From Allobosea sp. (GTDB lineage: Bacteria; Pseudomonadota; Alphaproteobacteria; Rhizobiales; Beijerinckiaceae): 64,000 nt of DNA. Made by a program: the position numbers and the translations under genes. Below the pieces are notes generated by a model that saw nothing but the letters and a program-made list of their open reading frames with translations, did not search any database and was not told the DNA's origin. The DNA lies in contig NZ_JAUYTP010000030.1 in NCBI RefSeq assembly GCF_030695125.1, positions 62,001-126,000 of the forward strand, given 5' to 3'. Position 1 is the stretch's first letter, and each line of letters opens with the position of its first letter. This document shows positions 1-8,678 of the stretch, in pieces.

Positions 1-415
1 AGCTCTGGCCCAGCCGCGCCACCGGCCTTCGCCAGAACGGCGCGCCGAAGGCCGAGCCGTCCGGATAGCGTTGACCGTCATAGCCCTCATTGCCGCCCCA
101 GACGGCATCGACGACGCCGTCCAGCCGGCCGAAGCGACGCAGGCACCAGGAGACGAGCTGGTCGACCTCGCGTTCCTGGGTGTGGTCGCAGCGATAGGGA
201 TGGCCGCGCCCCCCGGCAGCCTCGACCTCGCGCGCCGCGTCCTCGAAGGTCTCCAGGCGCTGATCGGTGCGCGGGCCGGCCTCGCTGGAGCGGCCGGTGA
301 CGATGACGGTCGCGCCGGCTTCCCCCAGCGCCCGGGCAATGCCACGCCCGAGCCCACGCGAGGCGCCGGCGACGAGGCAGATGCGGTTGGCGAGCGGACG
401 CTCCGGCTCGCTCAC
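1..415 (-). CDS. Short-chain dehydrogenase/reductase (C-terminus outside window)
   Basis: This is the N-terminal part (about 138 residues) of an NAD(P)-dependent SDR oxidoreductase; the gene runs off the left edge. The cofactor-binding glycine motif is visible near residues 16-24 as AGASRGLGRGIA, followed by a beta strand ending TGRS, which is typical of classical SDRs. A GTG start is chosen because it overlaps the TGA stop of the upstream acyl-CoA dehydrogenase gene (GTGA, 3 bases shared), so the two are probably translationally coupled and may act in the same acyl-CoA or alcohol oxidation route. The substrate cannot be read because the catalytic YxxxK region is missing. Confidence 0.85.
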   Translation of the reverse strand, partial: MSEPERPLANRICLVAGASRGLGRGIARALGEAGATVIVTGRSSEAGPRTDQRLETFEDAAREVEAAGGRGHPYRCDHTQEREVDQLVSWCLRRFGRLDGVVDAVWGGNEGYDGQRYPDGSAFGAPFWRRPVARLGQS

Positions 416-2187
416 GCCGCGAAGACCGATGCCGCGTCCGCGATGGCCCCCGCCCCTTCCGTCACCGCCAGTTCGAGAGACGGCGCCTCGGTCACCAGGA
501 TCTCGGCGAAGAAGCGGGCTGTGGCGAGATCGTCCGTCCCTTGCGCCTCGGTGCGGGTGGCGAGCGCCTTGCGGGCGAGGCCGGTACCGCCCTGCGCCAA
601 AGCGAAGAGCTTGAGATAGGGCGTCGCGCCGGCCAGCACGGCCCCCTGATCGCTGCCCATGGTCGCCAGCATCCACTGTGTCGCGCGCTCGAGCGCATCG
701 ACGGCGGCGCCGAGGCGCACCGCACTGTGGCCGAAGCCCGGGGTGTTGGCCGCCTTCACCTCCGACACGACGCCACGCATCTCAGCGATCAGGTCCGCGA
801 CAGCCTGCCCGCCCGAGAGGGGCAGCTTGCGCAGCACGAGGTCGATCGCCTGAATCCCGTTGGTGCCCTCGTAGATCGTGGCGATGCGGGCATCGCGCAG
901 ATGCTGGGCGGCGCCGGTCTCCTCGACATAGCCCATGCCGCCATGGATCTGGATGCCGGTGGAGGCAACCTCGACGCCGATATCGGTGGCATAGGCCTTG
1001 GCGACGGGGGTGAGGATCGCGGCGCGTTCGGCGGCGGCCTTGCGTGCGGCCGCGTCACCGGCGCGGTGTGAACGGTCGAGCGCCTCGGCCACCTGATAGG
1101 CGATGGCGCGGGCGGCTTGCGTCTTCGCCCGCATCTCCATCAGCATCCGCCGGACATCGGGGTGGACGAGGATCGGGCTCATCGGCGCCCCCTTGGGCGC
1201 ATCGAGCGCCGTGCCCTGCCGGCGCTCCCTCGCGAAATGCAGCGCCTGCTGATAGGCCCGCTCGGCGATGGCGACACCCTGGAGCGCAACGTTGAGGCGG
1301 GCGTTGTTCATCATCGTGAACATGCAGGCCAGCCCGCGATTCTCCTCGCCGATCAGCCAGCCGATCGCCCCGCCCTTGTCGCCATAGGCCATCGAGCAGG
1401 TCGGCGAGGCGTGGATGCCCAGCTTGTGCTCGATGCCGGAGCAGCGCAGATCGTTATGCGCGCCGAGCGAACCATCGCCGTTGACGAGGTATTTCGGCAC
1501 CAGGAAGAGCGAGATGCCGCGCGTGCCCGCCGGCGCATCCGGCAGGCGCGCCAGCACGAGATGCACAATGTTCTCGGTCAGGTCGTGCTCGCCATAGGTG
1601 ATGTAGATCTTCTGGCCGGTGATCTTGTAGGTGCCGTCGCCGACGGGCTCGGCCTTGGCACGCAGCGCGTTGAGATCGGAGCCGGCCTGAGGCTCGGTCA
1701 GGTTCATCGTGCCCATCCACTCGCCGGAGACGAGCTTGGGGAGATAGGTTTCCTTGAGGTGCTCCGAGCCATGGGCGTGCAGCGCCTCGATGGCGCCGAC
1801 CGTCAGCAGCGGCCCGAGCGCGAAGGCAAACGCCGCCGAGTTCCACATCTCGATGCAGGCCGATTGCAGCAGCGCCGGCAGGCCCTGCCCGCCATGCTCG
1901 GGCGGGGCCGGCAGCGCGTTCCAGCCCGCGCCGGCCCAGGCGGTGTAGGCGTCCTTCCAGCCCGGCGGGGTGGTGACGGCGCCGTCCTTCAGCAGACAGC
2001 CATGCTTGTCGCCGACGCGATTCAGGGGCGCGAGCACGTCGCCGGCGAATTTCGCGGCTTCGTCGAGCACGGCCTGGGCCATGTCGCCATCGAGCTCCGG
2101 CGCCAGACCATCCGCGATCAGCCTGTCGAGGCCCGCGACATGGCGCATCGTGGCGAGGATGTCCTCGACGGGGGCGCGATAGCTCAT
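412..2187 (-). CDS. Acyl-CoA dehydrogenase, long DmdC-like subfamily
   Basis: This is a FAD-dependent acyl-CoA dehydrogenase of 591 residues that introduces an alpha,beta double bond into an acyl-CoA. It has the long architecture of the family that includes DmdC (3-methylmercaptopropionyl-CoA dehydrogenase): a short N-terminal segment (MSYRAPVEDI), the three-domain core, and an extra C-terminal domain of about 130 residues. The core carries MNLTEPQAGSDL near the FAD site and IYEGTNGIQ near residue 437, which should contain the catalytic glutamate. The start at 2187 is preceded by GGGAGAAG; an upstream extension of the frame is noncoding. It is coupled to the SDR downstream. The substrate is uncertain, since many long paralogues act in fatty-acid oxidation rather than DMSP use. 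Confidence 0.93.
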   Translation of the reverse strand: MSYRAPVEDILATMRHVAGLDRLIADGLAPELDGDMAQAVLDEAAKFAGDVLAPLNRVGDKHGCLLKDGAVTTPPGWKDAYTAWAGAGWNALPAPPEHGGQGLPALLQSACIEMWNSAAFAFALGPLLTVGAIEALHAHGSEHLKETYLPKLVSGEWMGTMNLTEPQAGSDLNALRAKAEPVGDGTYKITGQKIYITYGEHDLTENIVHLVLARLPDAPAGTRGISLFLVPKYLVNGDGSLGAHNDLRCSGIEHKLGIHASPTCSMAYGDKGGAIGWLIGEENRGLACMFTMMNNARLNVALQGVAIAERAYQQALHFARERRQGTALDAPKGAPMSPILVHPDVRRMLMEMRAKTQAARAIAYQVAEALDRSHRAGDAAARKAAAERAAILTPVAKAYATDIGVEVASTGIQIHGGMGYVEETGAAQHLRDARIATIYEGTNGIQAIDLVLRKLPLSGGQAVADLIAEMRGVVSEVKAANTPGFGHSAVRLGAAVDALERATQWMLATMGSDQGAVLAGATPYLKLFALAQGGTGLARKALATRTEAQGTDDLATARFFAEILVTEAPSLELAVTEGAGAIADAASVFAA

Positions 2188-2367
2188 GATGTCTTCTCCC
2201 TGGACGCCAGCCTTGCCACTGTCGCAGCCGGCCATCTCTGTTTTCGTGACGTCGGCTGGCCATGCGCCATGCCCCGGCCAGCCGCTTTTGGCGTTGCCGC
2301 GATGGTAGCGAGGAACTATCCCCGATGCCATGCGCTGCGCGAACGGCTCCGCTGCGGCGTTGATATA

Positions 2368-2381
2368 GTTTAGATGTAAAC
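2368..2381. promoter_or_regulatory. Short inverted repeat in divergent promoter region (candidate operator)
   Basis: GTTTA-GATG-TAAAC is a perfect 5-bp inverted repeat in an A/T-rich patch, about 180 bp upstream of the acyl-CoA dehydrogenase start and 42 bp upstream of the sua5 start. Short palindromes of this type are common binding sites for TetR/GntR-type regulators of fatty-acid genes. The link to regulation here is inference only. Confidence 0.35.
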
Positions 2382-2422
2382 CGTCTTGGGTCAATCGGGC
2401 GCGACCGCCCGGCGATGGAGCC

Positions 2423-3430
2423 ATGGTGACGCAGATTCCCGTGACGCAGGATGTCCCCTCCCCCCGCGTGACCGAGCGGCTGCGCCCCGATGCCGACGGC
2501 ATCGCGCGTGCCGCCGCCCTGCTGCGTGAGGGCCGCCTCGTTGCGCTGCCGACCGAGACGGTCTACGGGCTCGCGGCCGACGCGACCTCCGGCGCGGCGG
2601 TCGCCGGCATCTACGGCGCCAAGGAGCGGCCGAGCTTCAACCCGCTGATCGCGCATCTGCCCGATCTCGCCGCTGCCCGCCGGCAGGGGCTGTTCGACGC
2701 CAACGCGCTGGCGCTGGCGCGGGCCTTCTGGCCCGGGCCGCTGACGCTGGTGGTGCCGGTCTCGGCCGGTTGCGAGGTCAGCGAACTGGCACGCGCGGGG
2801 CTCGGCTCGGTCGCGCTGCGGGTGCCGTCGCATCCCGTCGCCCATGCGATCCTGCAAGCGGCGGGGCGGCCCATCGCTGCGCCTTCCGCCAACCGCTCGG
2901 GCCGAGTCAGCGCGACGAGCGCAGCGCATGTGCTTGAAGATCTCGACGGCCGGATCGACGCGGTGCTGGACGGGGGCGTGACGGAGGTCGGGGTCGAATC
3001 GACCATCGTCGCCTGTCTCGACGGCGCGCCGCGCCTGCTGCGTCCGGGCGGCGTGCCGCGCAGCGCGATCGAGGGCGTGATCGGGCGCTCCCTCATGCTC
3101 GCGGGCGAGGCCGGCATGGCGCCGATCTCGCCGGGCCTGCTCGCCTCGCATTATGCGCCCGCGGCGCGGATCCGGCTCGAGGCTGACGCCCCGCGCCCCG
3201 GCGAGGCCTGGCTCGGCTTCGGCAGCGACCCGGCCCTGCTGGCGAGCGCCGCGCCCGGGCTCGATCTCAGCCCCGGCGGCGATCTCACCGAGGCGGCGGC
3301 GAATCTGTTCGGGCATCTGCGGGCGCTCGATGCCGCCGGCCCCGCCGTGATCGCCGTAGCGCCAATCCCCGATCACGGCCTCGGCGAGGCCATCAACGAC
3401 CGGCTCCGGAGAGCCGCTGCGCCGCGGTGA
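2423..3430 (+). CDS. tsaC: L-threonylcarbamoyladenylate synthase (Sua5 type)
   Basis: This enzyme makes threonylcarbamoyl-AMP from threonine, bicarbonate and ATP, the first step of t6A tRNA modification, in the cytoplasm. The N-terminal YrdC domain (about residues 18-205) shows the classic LVALPTETVYGLAADA motif, KERPSFNPLIAHL, and the APSANRSGRVS loop. The 335-residue length and the C-terminal part with SPGLLASHYAPAA identify the long Sua5 form rather than short TsaC. The ATG start has GGAG just upstream. It stands alone, divergent from the acyl-CoA dehydrogenase and followed by a palindromic repeat that may end transcription. Confidence 0.96.
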   Translation: MVTQIPVTQDVPSPRVTERLRPDADGIARAAALLREGRLVALPTETVYGLAADATSGAAVAGIYGAKERPSFNPLIAHLPDLAAARRQGLFDANALALARAFWPGPLTLVVPVSAGCEVSELARAGLGSVALRVPSHPVAHAILQAAGRPIAAPSANRSGRVSATSAAHVLEDLDGRIDAVLDGGVTEVGVESTIVACLDGAPRLLRPGGVPRSAIEGVIGRSLMLAGEAGMAPISPGLLASHYAPAARIRLEADAPRPGEAWLGFGSDPALLASAAPGLDLSPGGDLTEAAANLFGHLRALDAAGPAVIAVAPIPDHGLGEAINDRLRRAAAPR

Positions 3431-3453
3431 TCTCAGCATCGGCTACGACATGA

Positions 3454-3556
3454 GCCCTCATCCTGAGGAGCCGCGCAGCGGCGTCTCGAAGGATGCTCGA
3501 GGAGGCTCCGGAACCATCTGGAGCATCCTTCGAGACGCGCTCCTCGGGATGAGGGC
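3454..3556. repeat. Intergenic palindromic repeat, CATCCTGAGGAGC type
   Basis: About 100 bp between tsaC and the LysR gene form one long imperfect hairpin. The left arm has CCCTCATCCTGAGGAGC and GCGTCTCGAAGGATGCTC; the right arm repeats these as the reverse complement, GAGCATCCTTCGAGACGCGC and CTCGGGATGAGGG. The symmetry can be seen directly. The type resembles dispersed palindromic elements common in Rhizobiales genomes. A terminator or RNA-processing role is possible for the upstream gene. Confidence 0.8.
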
Positions 3557-3654
3557 CGGAGTTTCCAGGCCCGACCTGAACCTTCCTCAGGGCAACTCCT
3601 TGCACTCCCGCAAGATTTCCGCTTGCCTGTCCGCCCTCGACGACAGGGCCACCC

Positions 3655-4545
3655 ATGAACCTCAATCTCGCCTGGGACGATTTCCGGCTGATCAAGGCCA
3701 TCGCCGACCATGACGGGCTGACGGGAGCGGCCGCCGCGCTCGGCGTCAACCATTCGACCGTGTTTCGCCGGCTCGGGCAGATCGAGGAGCAGGTCGGGCT
3801 CCAACTCTTCGAGCGTCGCAAGACCGGCTATGTCGCGACGGTGGCCGGCGTCGAGATGGCGGCGCTGGCGGGACGCGTCGAGGACGATGTCGCCGCCTTC
3901 AGCCGAAGGCTCGCCGGGCGCGACCTCGCCCCCTCCGGCGAATTGCGCATCACCACCACCGACACGCTCTATCTCAACCTGCTGCTGCCGATCTTCGCGA
4001 GTTTCCGGGTCGCCCATCCGGCGATCCGGCTCGACATCGTGATCGGCAACCAGGCGCTGAACCTGTCCAAGCGCGACGCCGACATCGCCATTCGCGCCAG
4101 CGATGCGCCCGGCGAAACGCTGGTCGGGCGGCGGCTGGCGACGCTGAACTGGGCGATCTACGGCAACGCCGCCGCCCGGGCGGACCCCGCCGACCTGTTC
4201 GCGCGCGACTGGGTCGGGCTCGGCGACGCGCTCGGCCATGTGAAGGCTGCGCGCTTCGTCCGCGACAAGGTCGCGCCCGAGCGCATCGCCCTGAAGAGTT
4301 CGGCGGTGCTGGGGCTGGCCGAGGCGGTCGAGCAGGGGCTCGGCATCGGCCCCCTGCCCTGCTTCATCGCCGACCAGCGGCCGGGGCTGGTGCGGCTGCT
4401 CCCGCCCGATCCGGATTTCGCGGCGGGGCTGTGGATCCTGACCCATCCCGACATCCGCAACGCCCCGCGCGTGCGCGCCTTCATGGATTTCGTCGGCGGC
4501 GAACTGGCGAAGAAGCGGGCGCTGATCGAGGGGACGATCGTATAG
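3655..4545 (+). CDS. LysR-family transcriptional regulator
   Basis: This is a 296-residue LysR regulator. An N-terminal winged helix-turn-helix (about residues 5-65) includes the recognition region LTGAAAALGVNHSTVFRRLGQIEEQVG, given here by its positions 22-48, followed by LFERRKTGYVATVAG. A C-terminal co-inducer-binding domain (about 90-290) follows. The C-terminal part, with SSAVLGLAEAVEQGLGIGPLP, is typical of the subgroup that controls its neighbours. It faces the AcuI-like reductase gene, whose stop is only 3 bp from its own, so that gene is a possible but unproven target. No effector can be deduced. Confidence 0.93.
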   Translation: MNLNLAWDDFRLIKAIADHDGLTGAAAALGVNHSTVFRRLGQIEEQVGLQLFERRKTGYVATVAGVEMAALAGRVEDDVAAFSRRLAGRDLAPSGELRITTTDTLYLNLLLPIFASFRVAHPAIRLDIVIGNQALNLSKRDADIAIRASDAPGETLVGRRLATLNWAIYGNAAARADPADLFARDWVGLGDALGHVKAARFVRDKVAPERIALKSSAVLGLAEAVEQGLGIGPLPCFIADQRPGLVRLLPPDPDFAAGLWILTHPDIRNAPRVRAFMDFVGGELAKKRALIEGTIV

Positions 4546-4548
4546 GCG

Positions 4549-5535
4549 CTAGCCGATTTCCACCACGACCCGCCCGCGCACCTTCCCGTCGACGATCGCG
4601 CGGCCGGTCTCGATCACCTCGCTTAGCGGGATGCGCGTCGTCATCAGGGCGAGGCGCTCGCGGTCGAGGTCAGCCGCCAGCCTCGCCCAGGCCTTGAGCC
4701 GGCGCGGCTTGGGGCACATCACCGAATCGATGCCGAGCAGGGCGACGCCGCGCAGGATGAAGGGCGCGACGGAGGCCGGCAGGTCCATGCCCTGGGCGAG
4801 GCCGCAGGCGGCGATGGCGCCGCCATATTTCGTCATCGAGAGGAGGTTCGCCAGCGTGTGCGAGCCCACCGCGTCGACGCCGGCGATCCAGCGCTCCTTG
4901 CCGAGCGGGCGGCCGGGCGCCGACAATTCCGCGCGATCGATGATCTCGGCGGCGCCGAGGCCCTTGAGATACTCCGCCTCCTCGGGGCGCCCGGTCGAGG
5001 CGATGACATGCCAGCCGGCTTTCGCCAGCAGCGCGACCGCCACCGAGCCGACACCGCCGGCCGCGCCCGTGACGACCACCGGGCCGTCCGAGGGTTTGAG
5101 CCCATGCTTCTCCAGCGCCAGCACGCAGAGCATGGCAGTATAGCCGGCGGTGCCGATCGCCATCGCCTCGTCGGGGTTGAGGCCTTCAGGCAGCGGCACC
5201 AGCCAGTCGCCCTTGACGCGGCTCTTCTGGGCATAGGCGCCCAGATGGGTCTCGCCCGTGCCCCAGCCATTGAGGATGACGAGGTCGCCGGGCTTGAAAT
5301 CGGGATGCTCGGAGATCTCGACCCGTCCGGCGAAATCGATGCCGGGGATCATCGGCCAGCGCCGGATCACCGGCGCGCGGCCGGTGAGCGCCAGCCCGTC
5401 CTTGTAGTTCACCGTCGAATGCGTGACGCGGACGGTGACGTCGCCGTCCATCAGGTCGCTCTCGGCGAACTCCGTGAAGGCGAGGTTCGGGCCGGTTTCG
5501 CCCTTGGTGGCGACGAGGGCCTTGAAGCTGGTCAT
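4549..5535 (-). CDS. acuI: Acrylyl-CoA reductase-like MDR oxidoreductase (AcuI/YhdH family)
   Basis: This is a 328-residue zinc-independent medium-chain reductase that uses NADPH. Family members reduce acrylyl-CoA to propionyl-CoA and detoxify acrylate. YhdH/AcuI hallmarks are the [28 protein letters not shown] region (residues about 43-70), the Rossmann motif [15 protein letters not shown] (about 150-164) and [27 protein letters not shown] (about 245-271). The start at 5535 follows GGAGGATG. It is codirectional with an MFS transporter gene upstream and with the acyl-CoA dehydrogenase about 2 kb away. The family assignment is firm; the physiological substrate is inferred. Confidence 0.93.
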   Translation of the reverse strand: MTSFKALVATKGETGPNLAFTEFAESDLMDGDVTVRVTHSTVNYKDGLALTGRAPVIRRWPMIPGIDFAGRVEISEHPDFKPGDLVILNGWGTGETHLGAYAQKSRVKGDWLVPLPEGLNPDEAMAIGTAGYTAMLCVLALEKHGLKPSDGPVVVTGAAGGVGSVAVALLAKAGWHVIASTGRPEEAEYLKGLGAAEIIDRAELSAPGRPLGKERWIAGVDAVGSHTLANLLSMTKYGGAIAACGLAQGMDLPASVAPFILRGVALLGIDSVMCPKPRRLKAWARLAADLDRERLALMTTRIPLSEVIETGRAIVDGKVRGRVVVEIG

Positions 5536-5618
5536 GGGCGCATCCTCCAGAATGTCGTTTCCGGCAGCAGATACGCAGCGCAGGCCGCGGGGCAAGCCCG
5601 CTCGCCCTGCGCCTTTCG

Positions 5619-6863
5619 TCAGGCCGGCTGCGGCACCGCGCGCTCGACCGGCTTCTCGACGATCGGCAGGTTGATCAGCGCAGACGCAATGCCGAGCGCG
5701 ACCGAGAGCCACCAGACGACGATGTAGGAGCCGAAGGCCTCGTAGAGCAGGCCGCCGAGCCAGACGCCGAGAAACCCGCCGACCTGGTGCGAGAAGAAGG
5801 CGAAGCCATAGAGCATCGCCATGTACTTGGTGCCGAACATCAGCATGACCAGCGAGGAGGTCGGCGGCACGGTCGAGAGCCAGAACAGGCCGATGACGAT
5901 GCCGAAGCAGATCGCCGTCGCCGGGCTCGGCGGCAGCAGGATGAAGACGGCGATCGCCAGCGAACGACCGAGATAGATCCAGGCCAGCAGATGGCGCTTG
6001 GGCATCCGCGTCGAGAGCCAGCCCGAGGAGAGCGAGCCGACGGCGTTCGCGAGCCCGATCACCGCCAGCGTCCAGCCGCCGACCCAGGCCGCCAGGCCCA
6101 TATCCTTGAGATAGGCCGGCATGTGGACGGTGATGAAGGCGAGCTGGAAGCCGCAGGTGAAGAAGCCGAGCACGAGCAGGACATAGCTGCGGTGCTTGAA
6201 GGCCTCCGCCAGCGCCTGGGCGATCGACTGGTTGGGCAGGTTGGCGGCCGACGCCTGGACCGCGCCGCCGAGCTTGCGCGTCGACAGGAAGATCGAGATC
6301 GGCAGGATCGGCAGCAGCGTCAGCGCGAAGACCATCAGCGCCTGGTTCCAGCCGATCTGCTCGATCAGGATGTTGCCGATCGGCGGATAGAGGAACTGAC
6401 CGAAGGAGCCCGCCGCCGTGCCGGCGCCGAACGCCATCGGCCGCCAGGATTCGGGCAGGAGCTTGCCGAAGGCGGCGAGCACGAGGTTGAAGGAACAGGC
6501 CGAGAGGCCGAAGCCGATCAGCACGCCGGCGCCGAAATGCAGCTGCAGCGGCGTGGTGGCCAGCGCCATCACGACGAGGCCCGCAGCATAGAGCAGCGCG
6601 CCGGCGCAGAACACCTTGACGATGCCGAAGCGGTCGGCAATAGCGCCGGCAAACGGCGCGCCCAGCCCCCAGAGCAGGTTCTGGATCGCGAGCGCCAGCC
6701 CGAAGGTGTCGCGCCCCCAGCCGAACTCCACGGTCATCGGGATCTGGAACAGGCCGGCGCTGGCGCGCGGCCCGAAGGTGATCAGCGCGATCAGGCAGCC
6801 CGCCGCGACGATGATCTCCGGCGCATGGCTGCGCCCCGGGGCGGCCTTGGACACGACGCTCAT
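5619..6863 (-). CDS. MFS transporter, OxlT/monocarboxylate-like
   Basis: This is a 12-helix inner-membrane major facilitator protein of 414 residues. Hydrophobic segments run through the whole length; the loop after helix 2 carries [14 protein letters not shown], the usual MFS motif A position. The composition and spacing resemble the oxalate:formate antiporter-like group that moves small carboxylates. The start at 6863 (MSVVSK) is preferred over an upstream methionine because the extension is charged and lacks a membrane segment; GGAG lies 11 bp upstream. It sits just upstream of acuI on the same strand, so it may import the acid whose CoA ester AcuI handles. Confidence 0.9.
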   Translation of the reverse strand: MSVVSKAAPGRSHAPEIIVAAGCLIALITFGPRASAGLFQIPMTVEFGWGRDTFGLALAIQNLLWGLGAPFAGAIADRFGIVKVFCAGALLYAAGLVVMALATTPLQLHFGAGVLIGFGLSACSFNLVLAAFGKLLPESWRPMAFGAGTAAGSFGQFLYPPIGNILIEQIGWNQALMVFALTLLPILPISIFLSTRKLGGAVQASAANLPNQSIAQALAEAFKHRSYVLLVLGFFTCGFQLAFITVHMPAYLKDMGLAAWVGGWTLAVIGLANAVGSLSSGWLSTRMPKRHLLAWIYLGRSLAIAVFILLPPSPATAICFGIVIGLFWLSTVPPTSSLVMLMFGTKYMAMLYGFAFFSHQVGGFLGVWLGGLLYEAFGSYIVVWWLSVALGIASALINLPIVEKPVERAVPQPA

Positions 6864-7004
6864 GGGCTTCGACACTCCGGGAATCTGGCTTGGCTTTCGC
6901 CGCACGATAGCGCCGCCTCGCACCGTCCGATAACGCGATTTCGTGGCAGGGCGCATCACGGGCGCGCATGGGAGGGGGCTGTCACGGCCTGCTCCTCATG
7001 GCGG

Positions 7005-7097
7005 GTCATCCCGGGCGACCGAAGGGAAACCCAGGATCCATTCCGGAACGGTTCAGGCATGGATCCCGGGTCTGCGCTTCGCTTCGCCCGGGATGAC
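7005..7097. repeat. Intergenic palindromic repeat, GTCATCCCGGG type (copy 1)
   Basis: This hairpin-forming element has GTCATCCCGGGCGAC at the left and CGCCCGGGATGAC at the right, with inner arms GGATCCATTCCGGAAC and GGATCCCGGG. It lies in the 361-bp gap between the divergently transcribed MFS and sleB-like genes. The rest of that gap shows no gene. Further copies are at 10906, 42893, 44603 and 56970. Confidence 0.85.
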
Positions 7098-7123
7098 GCA
7101 GCTCCTTGCTGCAGCTCCTTGCT
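7098..7123. repeat. Perfect 13-bp tandem duplication
   Basis: GCAGCTCCTTGCT occurs twice back to back, starting at the exact edge of the palindromic repeat at 7005-7097. It may be a replication-slippage product or a footprint of repeat insertion. Confidence 0.8.
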
Positions 7124-7224
7124 AACGACGCTCAGCCCCCGCCCGCGTTAACCCGCGCTCAACCCTACCGGGGTGATAACGACAGCATGCGAAAGCGTGC
7201 CGGTGGCGCGCCGTCGCGGCCCTC

Positions 7225-8547
7225 GTGTGTTCGGGTGGGTGTGTTGCCTTGAGTCATTTGCGTTTGCGTCGGCGGACAAGGCGGATCGGTTCGGTCGGGC
7301 TCAAATGGGCCGTGGCGACGGTCGCGCCCTGGGCATTGTCGGCGGGGCTCCTGGTCTCCTTCACCGCCTCGGCGGGGCAGGATTTCAGCCTCGACGGCCT
7401 GCCTACCACCGCGCTCCTGCGTACGCAGCCCGGCCCGGCCTCGGAGCTTGCCGAAGGCCCCTCGCTGCTGATCGCCGCCAGCGCCTTCCGGCTGCCGGGC
7501 CTGTCGCTGTCCTCGGCGATCCGCCAGGCGCATCTCTCCTTCGAGGACCCCGAGCGCCGCGTCGCGATCGATCCGCGCCAGCCGCGCGAGGAGATGAAGC
7601 GCAGCGCCAGCGGCTTCCCGGAGGTCGACCGCACCGCCAAGGGCGACCCGCTGCCGCGCTTGAGGCCGGGGCTTTCGGCGAGCGCGCCGCGCGAGCTGGA
7701 GCGCGTCGTGTTCGGCGATACCCAGCCCGGGCTGATCTCGGGCGGCTTCTCGCTGGAGGCGATGCGCGAGGCGGAGGGCATCATCGGCCCGCCGGTCGGC
7801 TTTGAGCCGCATTCCGACGAGCAGGGCCTGACCGACCCGGCGCTGTCGGATGCCTCGCCGGACGCGCTGACGCCGGGCGGCCACCGCGCCAACCCCTTCG
7901 GCAATGTGCCGCGCACGATCGACGGCGCGACGCCCGGCGTCGCCGCCGCGAACGCGCAGGCCTCCGCGACGCCGTCAGTGTCCTACAGTGTCACCACGCT
8001 GGTGCCCGCCCTCGTCACGCCCGCCGCGCCCGACATGCCAGGCCTGACCGCGCGCGCGCCGACCTCGCCCCGGCGCCCCGCCGCCAGCGCGGCGCCCGGC
8101 GCCCGCGAGATCTATACCGGGCTCATCGCCAGCGCCGACATGGCGCGCCAGCAGCGCTGCCTGGCTGAAGCTGTGTATTTCGAGGCGCGCTCGGAATCCG
8201 ACGAGGGCCGCGCCGCCGTGGCGCAGGTCGTGCTCAACCGGGTCAAGAGCACGCTCTATCCCGACAGCGTCTGCGGCGTGGTCTACCAGAACAGCCACCG
8301 CTACCTCGCCTGCCAGTTCACCTTCACCTGCGAGGGCAAATCGCTGCGCATCACCGAGCCCGCCCCCTGGCGCGACGCGGTCCGCATCGCCCGCGAGGTC
8401 TATGAGGGCACGACCTACCTGCCCGAAGTCGGCGCCTCCACGCATTACCACGCACAGTATGTGCGGCCGTACTGGGCGAAGAAGCTCAAGAAGATGGACA
8501 CGATCGGCCAGCACGTTTTCTACAAGCTGCGGCCTGGGCAGACGTGA
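7225..8547 (+). CDS. Cell wall hydrolase, SleB/CwlJ-type Hydrolase_2 domain
   Basis: This is a 440-residue exported protein that probably cleaves peptidoglycan. A hydrophobic segment near residues 27-50 (AVATVAPWALSAGLLVSF) acts as signal anchor. A long low-complexity Pro/Ala linker follows. The C-terminal Hydrolase_2 domain (about residues 310-435) carries LAEAVYFEARSESDEGRAA with its conserved glutamates, AQVVLNRV, and ASTHYHAQYVRPYW. The start is uncertain: GTG at 7225 gives the longest form, and TTG at 7249 gives SHLRLRRR, a plausible basic signal start. It is divergent from the MFS gene and sits next to a mobile-element scar. Confidence 0.88.
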   Translation: MCSGGCVALSHLRLRRRTRRIGSVGLKWAVATVAPWALSAGLLVSFTASAGQDFSLDGLPTTALLRTQPGPASELAEGPSLLIAASAFRLPGLSLSSAIRQAHLSFEDPERRVAIDPRQPREEMKRSASGFPEVDRTAKGDPLPRLRPGLSASAPRELERVVFGDTQPGLISGGFSLEAMREAEGIIGPPVGFEPHSDEQGLTDPALSDASPDALTPGGHRANPFGNVPRTIDGATPGVAAANAQASATPSVSYSVTTLVPALVTPAAPDMPGLTARAPTSPRRPAASAAPGAREIYTGLIASADMARQQRCLAEAVYFEARSESDEGRAAVAQVVLNRVKSTLYPDSVCGVVYQNSHRYLACQFTFTCEGKSLRITEPAPWRDAVRIAREVYEGTTYLPEVGASTHYHAQYVRPYWAKKLKKMDTIGQHVFYKLRPGQT

Positions 8548-8564
8548 GCGGGTGTAGCGCGAAA

Positions 8565-8622
8565 TTTCAAATGGCAACGAGCGAAGGATCAAATGGCAAC
8601 AGATCGCATTTCAAACTGCGGA
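8565..8622. repeat. Three 22-bp-phased direct repeats; possible IS21-type element end
   Basis: TCAAATGGCAAC occurs at 8567 and 8589, and a degenerate copy, TCAAACTGCGGA, at 8611. The start-to-start spacing is exactly 22 bp, two helical turns. Regularly spaced copies of this kind are expected at transposase-binding ends, notably in the IS21 family. No transposase gene is present, so this would be an orphan terminus. The assignment to IS21 is inference. Confidence 0.5.
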
Positions 8623-8678
8623 GTTCTGGTGCATGCCGCCGTCCGCGGCGGATTCGCTCGAACGGCGGCATCATCGTA

